Of a stretch of 64,000 nt of DNA, positions 16,168 to 25,496 are shown in pieces. Origin of the DNA: PALSA-612 sp963776735 (GTDB lineage: Bacteria; Actinomycetota; Thermoleophilia; Gaiellales; Gaiellaceae). The notes beneath the pieces are model-generated. The model worked only from the letters and a program-made list of their open reading frames with translations, was not told the origin of the DNA and ran no database searches. The stretch covers positions 10,000 to 73,999 of the forward strand of contig CAVZNV010000005.1 in assembly GCA_963776735.1 (NCBI GenBank), given 5' to 3'. A program made the translations under genes and the position numbers. Every line of letters starts with the position of its first letter. The first letter of the stretch is position 1.

Positions 16168-16712
16168 GCCGTCCTCCTTTGCGGTGTGAGTGGTCTGGCG
16201 ACTGCGCGCCAGGCGCTCGCGGCGGCGACGGAGCCGATCGCCCCGAGGTAGAGCGCGAACGCCCACGGTTGCGACGAGTCCGTGCCGGCAGCGAGCCCGT
16301 GCACGGTCGCGGCGCCGAAGATCAGATACGTGGCCCAGTGCAGCCGCCGCCAGTTCCTTGTCCCGATCGCGCGGCGAAGCGCGAACGAGACGTACACGAG
16401 GAGCATCAGCTCGGCGGAGAGCACTCCGATCCCGACCGGCAACGGCCGGTACGGCGACGCGCCGGGCACGAGCAGCGCGACGGGCGTGAGGTGCACGGTC
16501 TTGTCGAGCAGGAGCGCGCCGCCGTGGAGCGCGATCGCGCCGAGCCCGAGCAGGGCGAGGAAGCGGTGCGTGTCGGTCACGGCCGCGGGCTTGAGCCCGC
16601 GGAACGGCCGCGACTTGAGGACGAGCCCGGCGAGGACGGACGCGGTCAGGAGCACGTACGCGGTCAGGCCGCTCGCCCGGGCGAGGAGCCAGAAGGTCGG
16701 ATCGCCCTTCAC
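16164..16712 (-). CDS. ferric-reductase-like transmembrane protein, copy 3
   Basis: A 182-residue membrane protein with about six helices and the conserved histidine pairs HRFLALLGLGAIALH (spacing 14) and HWATYLIFGAATVH (spacing 13), then AAGTD. It aligns along its whole length with copy 2 at 12599 and with the membrane half of copy 1 at 8032. It overlaps the ferredoxin downstream and the small anchored protein upstream by four bases each, so it belongs to one tightly coupled operon with them. Confidence 0.88.
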   Translation of the reverse strand: MKGDPTFWLLARASGLTAYVLLTASVLAGLVLKSRPFRGLKPAAVTDTHRFLALLGLGAIALHGGALLLDKTVHLTPVALLVPGASPYRPLPVGIGVLSAELMLLVYVSFALRRAIGTRNWRRLHWATYLIFGAATVHGLAAGTDSSQPWAFALYLGAIGSVAAASAWRAVARPLTPQRRTA

Positions 16713-17122
16713 GACGTCCTCGTGATCACGAGCGGTGGCAGCGAGACGTAGCGGACGCCGCCGCCGGACGGCGCGGCTGCCGGAGCCGCTGCGGGCGCCG
16801 CCGACTGGACGGACGCGAGCTGCGCCGCCTGCTGCGCCGCGGCCTGCTGCGCCGCCGCGATCTGAGCCTGCCGGCGGGCGAGCGCGGCTTTGTACGCGGC
16901 GAATTGCCTCCGGTAGTCGGCGTAGCGCCGGGCGACGACCTGCTGAACGAGGCCGGCTTCCCTGCGGAGCCGATGCTCACGCTGCGCGAGCGCAACGAGC
17001 TGAGGGTCGCGACTGGTCGCCTTCGTGCTCGCCCACGGGTGCGCTGCGACCACCGCCCAGGCGACGAAGAAGAGGAGAATCGACGCGCCGAGTGCGTAGA
17101 GACGGCCGTGGTGGTTAGTCAT
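16709..17122 (-). CDS. small anchored coiled-coil protein
   Basis: A 137-residue protein with one helix (LYALGASILLFFVAWAVVAA), a charged Arg/Gln/Ala-rich segment likely to form a coiled coil (about 45-105, RRYADYRRQFAAYKAALARR), an Ala/Pro linker and the end motif VRYVSLPPLVI. The end motif resembles RVVYVRPAPIIV in the upstream neighbour at 17115. ATG 17122 is chosen because it overlaps the neighbour's stop by eight bases and starts just before the helix. Function unknown. Confidence 0.7.
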   Translation of the reverse strand: MTNHHGRLYALGASILLFFVAWAVVAAHPWASTKATSRDPQLVALAQREHRLRREAGLVQQVVARRYADYRRQFAAYKAALARRQAQIAAAQQAAAQQAAQLASVQSAAPAAAPAAAPSGGGVRYVSLPPLVITRTS

Positions 17123-17564
17123 TGCCGCCGCCTCCACTGCCGGCACCGCCGTTGTCGCCGCCGCCGTTGTCACCGTGGTCGGAGCCTTCGGACTCGCCTC
17201 CGCCCGGACGGTGCTTGTGCACGATGATCGGCGCCGGGCGAACGTAGACGACCCGCTGCGAGGCCGCTGCCGGTGTGGGTGCCGCTGCCGGGGCTGCCGG
17301 TGCGGCCTGGGAGGCCGACGCGGTGGGAGTCGCGATCGGCGTCTTGGGCACCTTCGGCACCGCGGGCGGCTTCTTCCGGAGTTCGGCGCGGAGCGAGGCC
17401 TCGAACCGGTTGAGCTGCGCCGTCCGCCTTGCGATCAGCGACTTCGCAACCGGCTTGACCGCTGCGGCCTGACCGAGATGAACGGTCTTGTTCAGGGCGA
17501 TCACGCCGAAGACGACTGCGAGACCGAGCGAGACTGCGACGATGAGGCTTTGGGTGCGAGGCAC
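17115..17564 (-). CDS. small anchored protein with His/Asp/Gly-rich tail
   Basis: A 149-residue protein starting at GTG 17564, eight bases or so after a consensus AAGGAGG site. It has one N-terminal helix (about 6-24), a basic region, an Ala/Pro/Thr linker, the RVVYVRPAPIIV motif and then HKHRPGGG followed by an acidic Gly/Asp/His stretch to the end. The exported His and Asp residues might bind metal. It is the first gene of the copy-3 module after the kinase. No family is recognised. Confidence 0.7.
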   Translation of the reverse strand: MPRTQSLIVAVSLGLAVVFGVIALNKTVHLGQAAAVKPVAKSLIARRTAQLNRFEASLRAELRKKPPAVPKVPKTPIATPTASASQAAPAAPAAAPTPAAASQRVVYVRPAPIIVHKHRPGGGESEGSDHGDNGGGDNGGAGSGGGGND

Positions 17565-17617
17565 GGTGTCCTCCTTGCCGTGGGAACTGGATCGTTCCGA
17601 CGGTAGGAGCGCCCTGG

Positions 17618-19024
17618 TTAAGCGCGGGCCAGGCGAGGGTTAGGGTTCGGGACGCGTGCGGTTCTGAGCCGGATCGCGGCGTCGAGTCCGCCGGCGGGCG
17701 CCTCGCGGAGCTCGATCGTGCCGCCGTCGGCCGTCACGAGGCGGTGCACGACGGCGAGACCGAGGCCGGTGCCGGTTCCCGGCGGGCCGGCGCGCCAGAA
17801 ACGGTCGAACGCACGCTCCCGCTGCTCCGGGGTCATGCCCGGCCCCTCGTCGACGACGTGGAGGGCGATCCGACCGTCGTCCTCGTGGGCGCGGATCGCG
17901 ACCGTGGAGCCCGGCGGCGAGGCGGCGAGCGCGTTCGAGACCAGGTTGTCGAGCACCTGCTCGAGCGCGCCCGGAGTTGCGAGCGCGCGGAGCGCCGAAG
18001 GGACATCCGTCTCGAGCCTGACGTCACGCGCCTCGGCCTGCGGCGCCCAGTGCTCGACCCGCGCCACGACCACGGTGGCCAGGTCGACCGGCTCGGCGGC
18101 GGGCGCCGCCGCGTCGGCGCGGGCGAGCGCGAGCAGCCCGTCGACGAGCCTGGCGAGTCGCTCGACCTCGGCGAGCGCGGCGTCGAGGTCCCCCCGGCCG
18201 GCCGGCTCGACGTCGCGCTCGAGATTCTCGAGGCGCAGACGCAGAGCGGCCAGCGGCGTGCGCAACTGGTGCGACGCGTCGGCCACGAACGCCTGCTGCG
18301 AGTCGAGCAGCGAGTCGAGACGGGCCACGGTCTCGTTGAAGCGCGCCGCGAGCGCCTTGATCTCGGGCGGGCCTTCCTGGGGCGCGCGAACGGACAGGTC
18401 GCCCTCCCCCACCTCGGCCGCCGCACGCTCGAGGGCGGCCAGCGGCTTCGTCAGCGTCCGCGCGAAGCGGATGCCGATCGCCGTCGCCGCGGCCAGCACG
18501 ACGCCGCCGATCGCGGCCAGCAGCAGCCAGTAACGGTTGACGCGCGTGTCGAGCTCGGATGTCGGATACGTGATGCGCACTGCGCCGCGCACGATCCCGC
18601 TCGATGCGATCGGGACGGCGACGTAGATCAGGTCGGTTCCGAGCTGGTTCGAGTGCCGGGTACCGGTGGCGACGTTGCCGCGGAGCGCGCGGGCGATCTC
18701 CGGCCGGCCCGGCGTGCGCATGTTCTGCCCGATCGGGTCGCGAGTGTCGACGATCGAGACTCCCCGGCCGTTCACGATCACGACGCGGCCGCCCGGGTCC
18801 CGCTGGTACTTGCGCGCGACTTGCACGAGTTGCGGCGGCGCGGTTGCCACGCCTCGCTCGAGCGGATCCTCGGCGAACGTGGACATGATCAGCGCGTCCT
18901 GCACGATCTGGTTCGTCAGGTTGCGCTGCTCGCTGCGGCCGTACTGGATCCCGAGCGGGATCTCGAGCGCCGCGAGGACGACGATCGTCAGCGTGATGTA
19001 GCTGGCCAGTAGCCGCCGGCTCAT
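17618..19024 (-). CDS. membrane sensor histidine kinase
   Basis: A 468-residue kinase: helix 1 (about 9-27), an extracytoplasmic sensor of about 135 residues resembling single Cache-type sensors (VVIVNGRGVSIVDTRDPIGQ), helix 2 (about 165-186), HAMP, HisKA with His252 in FVADASHQLRTPL, and HATPase_c (NLVSNALAAS, DEGPGM, GTGLGLAVV). It is six bases downstream of its regulator gene and 54 bases upstream of the first small anchored protein of the copy-3 module, which it likely controls. It is a paralogue of the kinase at 9655. Confidence 0.93.
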   Translation of the reverse strand: MSRRLLASYITLTIVVLAALEIPLGIQYGRSEQRNLTNQIVQDALIMSTFAEDPLERGVATAPPQLVQVARKYQRDPGGRVVIVNGRGVSIVDTRDPIGQNMRTPGRPEIARALRGNVATGTRHSNQLGTDLIYVAVPIASSGIVRGAVRITYPTSELDTRVNRYWLLLAAIGGVVLAAATAIGIRFARTLTKPLAALERAAAEVGEGDLSVRAPQEGPPEIKALAARFNETVARLDSLLDSQQAFVADASHQLRTPLAALRLRLENLERDVEPAGRGDLDAALAEVERLARLVDGLLALARADAAAPAAEPVDLATVVVARVEHWAPQAEARDVRLETDVPSALRALATPGALEQVLDNLVSNALAASPPGSTVAIRAHEDDGRIALHVVDEGPGMTPEQRERAFDRFWRAGPPGTGTGLGLAVVHRLVTADGGTIELREAPAGGLDAAIRLRTARVPNPNPRLARA

Positions 19025-19030
19025 CGAGCC

Positions 19031-19690
19031 CTAGCCGTCGGGCACGTGGAGGCGCAGGCCGACCCCCCTGACCGTTTGAATCCACGAAGGGTCGCCGAGC
19101 TTCTTGCGCAGCGCGGCGACGTGGACGTCGATCGTCTTCGCGCTCCCGTACCAGGTCGTCTGCCAGACCTCCTGCAGGATCTGCGAGCGCGAGACGACGG
19201 CGCCCGGCTCCCGCGCCAGCAGGGCGAGCAGGTCGAACTCCTTCGGCGTCAGGTCGAGCTCCCTGCCGTCGAGCCGCGCACGCCGGCCGCGCACGTCGAG
19301 CTCGAGCGCACCGATGTGCGCGCTGCGCGGCGCCTGCCGCTCATGCGTGCGACGCGTGACCGCACGAATCCGCGCGACCAACTCGCGGAAGCCGAACGGC
19401 TTGACGATGTAGTCGTCCGCGCCGAGCTCGAGGCCCACGACCCTGTCGATCTCCTCGCCTTTCGCGGTCACGACGATGATCGGCACGGCCGAACGCCTGC
19501 GAAGCTCGCGCGCGACCGTGAACCCGTCGGTGTCCGGCAGGCCCACGTCGAGCAGGACGAGATCCGGCTCCGGCGCGGCCAGGGCCGCTTCGCCGGTGGC
19601 CACGCGTTCGACCTCGAACCCCTCGCGGCGGAGTCCCTCCGCGAGCGGCTCGGCGATCGCGTCCTCGTCCTCGACGATGAGGAGCTTCAC
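19031..19690 (-). CDS. OmpR-family response regulator
   Basis: A 219-residue regulator with receiver domain (EDED at 7-10, phospho-acceptor Asp48 in VLLDVGLP, IVKPFGF) and C-terminal winged helix (LDLTPKEFDLLALLAREPG, SAKTIDVHVAALRKKL, VRGVGLRL). GTG 19690 opens at the conserved first strand VKLLIVED; a longer frame upstream has no homology. It heads the minus-strand run of redox genes and is divergent from the hydrogenase operon, with 117 bases between, so it could also act on that promoter. Confidence 0.93.
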   Translation of the reverse strand: MKLLIVEDEDAIAEPLAEGLRREGFEVERVATGEAALAAPEPDLVLLDVGLPDTDGFTVARELRRRSAVPIIVVTAKGEEIDRVVGLELGADDYIVKPFGFRELVARIRAVTRRTHERQAPRSAHIGALELDVRGRRARLDGRELDLTPKEFDLLALLAREPGAVVSRSQILQEVWQTTWYGSAKTIDVHVAALRKKLGDPSWIQTVRGVGLRLHVPDG

Positions 19691-19807
19691 GCGGTCCACG
19701 CTAGGCCCCGGCTCGCCCGGCGGCCACCGTAGTCGCCCGCGGTGCGACATCCGTGAAGGCACCGATGTAGTCTCGAGCCCCAGAATCCAGGCTCTTCCGG
19801 GAGGCCC

Positions 19808-20947
19808 TTGACCCAGTCCGTTCCCGAGACACGCGTGATCCGCCTCGAAGCACTCGAGGCCCTCGTCGACGCGTTGCGGAAACGGGGTTTCCGTGTCCTC
19901 GGGCCGACGGTCCGTGACGGCGCGATCGTCTACGACGACCTGGAGTCGGCCGGCGACCTGCCCTCCGGATGGACGGACGAGCAGGAGCCGGGTCGCTACC
20001 GCCTCTCCCGCCGCGACGACGAGGCGCGCTTCGGGTACGCCGTCGGCCCGCACTCCTGGAAGCAGTTCCTCTTTCCGGCGCACGTCCGCCTCTGGCGCGC
20101 CCGGCGCGGAGAGGATGGGATCGAGATCGAGGACGAGCCGTCGCCCGACGCGCCGCTCGCGCTGATCGGCGTGCGCGGCTGCGAGCTACACGCGATCGCG
20201 ATTCAGGATCGCGTGTTCCTCGGCGGACGCTTCGCGGACCGCGACTACGCCGCTCGCCGCGAGGATCTCTTCATCGTCGCGGTCGACTGCTTCGAGCCGG
20301 GCGGGACCTGCTTCTGCACCTCGATGGGCACGGGCCCGAAGGCCGAGGGCGACTACGACCTGGCGCTGACCGAACTGCTCGACGGCGAGCACCGCTTCCT
20401 GGCGCGCGCCGGTTCCGAGCGCGGCGCCGAGCTGCTCGCGGCGCTGGCCGGCCGCGACGCCGACGCAGCGGACATGGCCGCCGCCGAGCAGTCCGTCGCG
20501 GGCGCGGCCGAGCGGATGGGTCGCAGCCTCGACCCGACCGACCTCCGCGGCCTGCTCGCACGCAACCTCGAGCACCCGCGCTGGGACGACGTCGCGGAGC
20601 GCTGCCTGACGTGCGGAAACTGCACCATGGTCTGCCCCACCTGCTTCTGCTCTTCGGTCGAGGACACGACCGACCTGGCCGGCGCCGAGGCCGAGCGCCA
20701 CCGCAGCTGGGACACGTGCTTCTCCGTCGACCACGCCTACCTGCACGGCGGCTCGATCCGACCGTCGGGCCACTCGCGCTACCGGCAGTGGCTCACGCAC
20801 AAGTTCGGCACCTGGCACGACCAGTTCGGGACGTCCGGCTGCGTCGGCTGCGGCCGTTGCATCACGTGGTGTCCGGTCGGGATCGACGTGACCGAGGAGC
20901 TGTCCGCGATCAGGTCGACCGAGGAGGTTCCCGATGCGAACGATTGA
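19808..20947 (+). CDS. NiFe hydrogenase (group 3b type) iron-sulfur beta subunit
   Basis: A 379-residue protein like the beta subunit of cytoplasmic NAD(P)-linked hydrogenases (sulfhydrogenases). A large N-terminal domain (conserved VGPHSWKQFLFP and GVRGCELHAI) is followed by two [4Fe-4S] motifs in the C-terminal third: CLTCGNCTMVCPTCFC and CVGCGRCITWCPVGID. It transfers electrons between the small subunit and the flavin-containing gamma subunit. The start is taken as TTG 19808 after a GGGAGG site; an in-frame GTG at residue 10 is a less likely alternative. It is first in a run of five overlapping genes. Confidence 0.88.
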   Translation: MTQSVPETRVIRLEALEALVDALRKRGFRVLGPTVRDGAIVYDDLESAGDLPSGWTDEQEPGRYRLSRRDDEARFGYAVGPHSWKQFLFPAHVRLWRARRGEDGIEIEDEPSPDAPLALIGVRGCELHAIAIQDRVFLGGRFADRDYAARREDLFIVAVDCFEPGGTCFCTSMGTGPKAEGDYDLALTELLDGEHRFLARAGSERGAELLAALAGRDADAADMAAAEQSVAGAAERMGRSLDPTDLRGLLARNLEHPRWDDVAERCLTCGNCTMVCPTCFCSSVEDTTDLAGAEAERHRSWDTCFSVDHAYLHGGSIRPSGHSRYRQWLTHKFGTWHDQFGTSGCVGCGRCITWCPVGIDVTEELSAIRSTEEVPDAND

Positions 20948-21395
20948 CACGCTGCTCCAGGACGTGCCCATCTTCCAGGGCATGTCGACGGAGGCAATCG
21001 AGTTGCTCTCCGGCTGCGCGAGCAACGTCCGCTTCGCCGACGGCGAGGTGCTGTTCCGCGAGGGCGACGACGCCGACGTGTTCTACGTCGTCCGCCACGG
21101 CCGGATTGCGCTCGAGACCTTCGTCCCCACGCGCGGGGCGGTCACGATCGAGACGATCGACCCCGGCGAGGTGATCGGCTGGTCCTGGCTGTTCGCGCCC
21201 TACCGCTGGCACTTCGACGCGACGTCCCTCGGGCTCGTGCGCGCGACGCGGTTCGACGCCGGCTGCCTGCGCGAGAAGTGCGAGCGCGATCCCGCGTTCG
21301 GCTACGACCTGATCCTGCGCTTCACGCAGGTGCTGATCGAACGACTGCAATGGACGCGGCTCCGGCTGCTGGATCTCTATGGCGACGGCCGCTGA
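20934..21395 (+). CDS. stand-alone cyclic-nucleotide-binding domain protein of the hydrogenase operon
   Basis: A 153-residue protein made of a Crp-type beta-barrel sensor domain (LFREGDDADVFYVVRHGRIAL, ETIDPGEVIGWSWLF) plus a C-terminal helix. There is no helix-turn-helix, so it cannot be a Crp-type DNA-binding regulator. It overlaps both neighbours by 14-17 bases and has a GAGGAGG site before ATG 20934. In this position it is likely an accessory subunit that lets the hydrogenase respond to a nucleotide or other ligand. The canonical cAMP-phosphate motif is not obvious, since PTRGAVTIETI replaces the usual RTA region. Confidence 0.85.
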   Translation: MRTIDTLLQDVPIFQGMSTEAIELLSGCASNVRFADGEVLFREGDDADVFYVVRHGRIALETFVPTRGAVTIETIDPGEVIGWSWLFAPYRWHFDATSLGLVRATRFDAGCLREKCERDPAFGYDLILRFTQVLIERLQWTRLRLLDLYGDGR

Positions 21396-22211
21396 ACTGT
21401 CACCCATGGCTCCGCGGCCGTTTCGCGTCGCGAAGCGGCGGCGCGAGACGGCCGACACCTGGACGCTCGAGCTCGAGTCCGTGTCAGGGTCGCCGCTCGA
21501 GTTCGCCCCCGGCCAGTTCACGATGCTGTACGCGTTCGGGATCGGCGAGGTGCCGATCTCGATCTGCGGGCCTGTCGAGGGCGAGCGGCTCGTCCACACA
21601 GTGCGCGCGGTCGGCGCGGTGACCGAGGCGATCTGCGCGGCGAAGCCAGGCACGGTACTCGGCGTGCGCGGCCCGTTCGGCCGCGGCTGGCCCGTCGAGG
21701 AGGCCGCCGGGCTCGACGTCGTGTTCGTCGCGGGCGGAATCGGCCTGCCGCCGCTGCGGCCGGCGCTCTACGAGTGCCTGCGCCGCCGCTCCGAGTTCGG
21801 TGACCTCGTTCTGCTCTACGGCGCCCGGACGCCGGGCGATCTCGTCTACCCGCGCGAGGTCGAGAGCTGGCGCGGCCGCTTCGACGTGGAAGTGGACGTC
21901 ACCGTCGACCGAGGCGAAGACGGCTGGCGCGGCAACGTCGGCGTCGTCCCGAAGCTGATCGGCTCGGCGCGGTTCGACCCCGACGCGGCGATCGCGATGA
22001 TCTGCGGACCGGAGATCATGATGCGCTTCGCCGCCGAAGCGCTTCTGCAACGCGGAATGCCCGTGGAGCGCATCTGGGTCTCGATGGAGCGGAACATGAA
22101 GTGCGGGCTCGGTTTCTGCGGCCATTGCCAGCTCGGCCCGACGCTGATCTGCCGCGACGGTCCCGTCTACCGCTGGGACGAGGTGGTTCCCCTGATGGCG
22201 GTGAGAGAGCT

Positions 22212-22215
<4 letters not shown>
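21379..22215 (+). CDS. hydrogenase gamma subunit, FAD/NAD(P)-binding with [2Fe-2S]
   Basis: A 278-residue protein of the dihydroorotate dehydrogenase electron-transfer / sulfhydrogenase gamma family. It has an FAD-binding barrel (about 10-100), a nucleotide-binding domain (FVAGGIGLPPLRPAL, MICGPEIMM) and a C-terminal [2Fe-2S] motif with four cysteines (MKCGLGFCGHCQLGPTLIC). It couples the iron-sulfur chain to NAD(P)H. The stop overlaps the start of the small subunit (GTGA). Confidence 0.92.
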
Positions 22216-22965
<750 letters not shown>

Positions 22966-22973
<8 letters not shown>

Positions 22974-24274
22974 GCGGACGAAGACGCTGCGCACCGACTT
23001 CCTCGCCCGCGTCGAGGGCGAGGGCGGGATGCTCGTCAAGATCGACGGCGACCGCGTCACCGACGTGCAGCTGAGGATCTACGAGCCGCCGCGGTTCTTC
23101 GAGGCCTTCCTGCGCGGGCGCGCGTTCACGGAGGCGCCGGACATCACCGCGCGCATCTGCGGCATCTGCCCGGTCGCGTACCAGATGAGCGCGTGCCGGG
23201 CGATGGAGCAGATTCTGCGGCGTCGAGGTCGACGGCCAGCTGCGCGCGCTGCGGCGGCTCCTCTACTGCGGCGAGTGGATCGAGAGCCACGCGCTGCACG
23301 TCTTCATGCTCCACGCGCCCGACTTCCTCGGCTACGCGGGCGCCGTCGAGATGGCGCGCGACCATCCCGAGCTGGTCGCGAGCGCGCTCGAGCTGAAGAA
23401 GACCGGCAACCAGGTGATGGCCGTTGTCGGCGGCCGCGAGGTGCACCCGATCAACGTGCGCGTCGGCGGCTGGTACCGGGCGCCGCGCAAGCGCGAGCTG
23501 GAGCCGCTCGTCGAGAAGCTCGAGCGGGCGCGCGAGATCGCGCTCGAGGCCGTCCGAGTGACCGCCGGGCTCGACTTCCCCGACTTCACGCAGGACTACG
23601 AGCTCGTCGCGCTCTCCGAGCCGGACGAGTACGCGATCGACCGCGGCCGCATCGTCTCGAACCGCGGGCTGGACATCGACGTCACCGAGTACCCGGAGCA
23701 CTTCGTCGAGGAGCACGTGCCGTGGTCGAATGCGCTCCACTCGCAGATCCGCGAGCGCGGCTCCTACCTGTGCGGGCCGCTCGCGCGCTTCGCGCTCGGC
23801 CACGACCGCCTGTCTCCGCTCTCGCGCGAGGCTGCGGCGGAGGCCGGGCTCGTCCCGTCCGAGCGCAACCCGTTCCGGAGCATCGTCGTGCGCTCGGTCG
23901 AGCTGGTAGAGGCGACCGACGAGGCGCTGCGACTGATCCGCGAGTACGAGGAGCCGGACGCGCCGGCGATTCCGTGCGAGCCACGTGCTGGCGTCGGCCA
24001 CGGCTGCACCGAGGCGCCGCGCGGGATCCTCTACCACCGCTACGAGCTCGACGAGGAGGGCACGATTCTCGACGCGCAGATCGTGCCGCCGACGTCGCAG
24101 AACCAGCGGACGATCGAGGAAGACCTGCGCGGCGTGGTCGAGCGCTCCCTTCACCTCTCCGACGACGAGCTGACGCTCCGCTGCGAGCAGGCGATCCGCA
24201 ACTACGACCCGTGCATCTCCTGCGCCACGCACTTCCTCACGCTCGAGATCGAGCGGAGCCAGGGCGCTCCGTAG
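22966..24274 (+). CDS. NiFe hydrogenase large subunit (group 3b type), one frameshift
   Basis: The catalytic subunit, about 435 residues when repaired. The N-terminal part reads from ATG 22966 with RVEGEGG and the first nickel-ligand pair Cys65/Cys68 (ARICGICPVAYQMS). After AMEQIL near 23217 the frame changes: one extra base fits best, because GVEVDGQLRALRRLLYCGEWIESH continues in the other frame. The C-terminus carries the second pair in DPCISCATHFL, so both ends of the Ni-Fe site are present. Only 11 residues or so follow this motif, which leaves a short tail for cleavage by the protease at 25497. Everything else is intact, so the break is probably a consensus error rather than loss of the enzyme. 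Confidence 0.88.
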
Positions 24275-24362
24275 AACCGGGCAGCAGCGTCAGTACGGCC
24301 ACGGATGCCGCACGCGGGTGCCGACGGCGAGACTGAAGGCTCACCGGAGGAGGTGATGATCC

Positions 24363-24923
24363 GTGTCCAGGCGGATTCGGTGGATCGTGGCCTTGACGGC
24401 CGGAGCGATCGCGATCGCCGCGACCAGTGCGGCGGTGCTCGCCCGGTCGTCGGGGACGTACACGAACCACGTGATCCAGCCGACCGGCTTCGTGTCGAAC
24501 GGCAACCACGCCGCGCCGGCGCAGTCGGCCTCCGACTGGCTCGCCTACGGCAAGACGGCGACGTGGACGTTCTCGGAGCTGTCCCAGCTCGGGCAGGCGA
24601 TGAAGGGCCAGGTCTACCTCAACGTGACCGCGCTGTCGGCCGGGGCGAACTGGGGTGCCGGCTTCGGCACCGACGTGAAGGTGGTCGTCAAGGGCATCGG
24701 CACAGCCACGCTGACCTCGCACCTGACGAACCCCTGGCGCCCGCACATGGCGTACAACGACGAGGCGGGCATCGGCTGGACGTCGTACGCGACGATCCAG
24801 GTTCCCAACTCGGTCTGGGTCGGGGCGAGCTCACTGACCGTCAGCCTGACGCCGCTGGCGTCGGGCAACCATGTCGGCGTCGACCAGGGGTCGATGTCGA
24901 TCGGCTACGGCACGACGCCGTAG
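24363..24923 (+). CDS. secreted protein of unknown function
   Basis: A 186-residue protein with a Sec-type signal peptide (basic start, hydrophobic core VALTAGAIAIAATSAAVL). The mature part is beta-rich and polar with many Trp, Tyr, Thr and Asn residues and no cysteines. It begins at GTG 24363 after an AGGAGG site. It follows the hydrogenase operon after 88 bases and ends at a strong bidirectional hairpin. No family is recognised, and any link with the hydrogenase rests only on position. Confidence 0.72.
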   Translation: MSRRIRWIVALTAGAIAIAATSAAVLARSSGTYTNHVIQPTGFVSNGNHAAPAQSASDWLAYGKTATWTFSELSQLGQAMKGQVYLNVTALSAGANWGAGFGTDVKVVVKGIGTATLTSHLTNPWRPHMAYNDEAGIGWTSYATIQVPNSVWVGASSLTVSLTPLASGNHVGVDQGSMSIGYGTTP

Positions 24924-24933
24924 CCACGCGCCG

Positions 24934-24971
24934 CTCGCCGTGAGGCTCGTCCGCTCCGGCCTCACGGCGAG
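24934..24971. terminator. bidirectional hairpin between convergent genes
   Basis: A perfect 12-bp inverted repeat (CTCGCCGTGAGG and its complement) with a 14-base loop lies between the stop of the secreted protein gene and the convergent gene ending at 24980. Confidence 0.8.
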
Positions 24972-24979
24972 AATGGCGC

Positions 24980-25435
24980 TCAGGCCGTACCGGCGAACAG
25001 TGCGCGCAGGTCGAGCGAGGTCGCGTGCGTGTCCGACGCGAGCGACACGTATCTCCGCGCCAGCGCGTCCTTCCCGGCCCCGAGCACCGTGCTGATCAGG
25101 CCGAGCGCTTCGGCGAACTCCGACGGATCGACGCCTTCGAGGACGCGCGACCAGGTCGCTTCCTCGAGGGCGTTGAAGGCCGTCTGGACCTCCGACAGGT
25201 CGTAGCCTGCCGCGAACCGCTCCTCGGCGACCCGTCGCGCATAGTCGACGATCGGGACCAGGTTCTTCGTCGCGATCCCGTCCACCAGTTGGTCGAAGAG
25301 GATGCTCAGTCGTTCCTGTACTTCGCCCGAGCCGGCCGAGTCGTAGTGGCGGGCGTGCATCCGCGCCAGCGACGTCTCGGCCGCCTCGAGGATCGGTTCA
25401 CGTTCGCCTGCGAGAAACGCCGCCGTATCGGCCAT
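24980..25435 (-). CDS. all-helical sensor-type protein, possibly RsbRD N-terminal-like
   Basis: A 151-residue soluble protein predicted to be all alpha helix. The central part (QERLSILFDQLVDGIATKN, YARRVAEERFAAGYDLSEVQ, FNALEEATWSRVL) resembles the N-terminal domain of RsbRD-type stressosome or kinase-associated sensors. No output domain is attached. ATG 25435 follows a GAGGAGG site with good spacing; a longer frame upstream has no homology. It sits between the hydrogenase operon and the hydrogenase protease, divergent from the latter. The family call is tentative. Confidence 0.6.
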   Translation of the reverse strand: MADTAAFLAGEREPILEAAETSLARMHARHYDSAGSGEVQERLSILFDQLVDGIATKNLVPIVDYARRVAEERFAAGYDLSEVQTAFNALEEATWSRVLEGVDPSEFAEALGLISTVLGAGKDALARRYVSLASDTHATSLDLRALFAGTA

Positions 25436-25496
25436 CTCAACTGCCTCCTCGTCGCGCCGGCAAGGACCGAAGAATCGTAGTCTGGTCGCCTTGGGC

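Noticed and set aside
20934..21395. Crp-family transcription factor
   Set aside because: There is no helix-turn-helix after the sensor domain; the protein ends about 20 residues after the barrel helix.
24339..24356. TCACCGGAGGAGGTGA as a further member of the 18-nt palindrome family
   Set aside because: Its half-sites are two bases closer than in the other members, and the segment is better explained as the ribosome-binding site of the gene at 24363.
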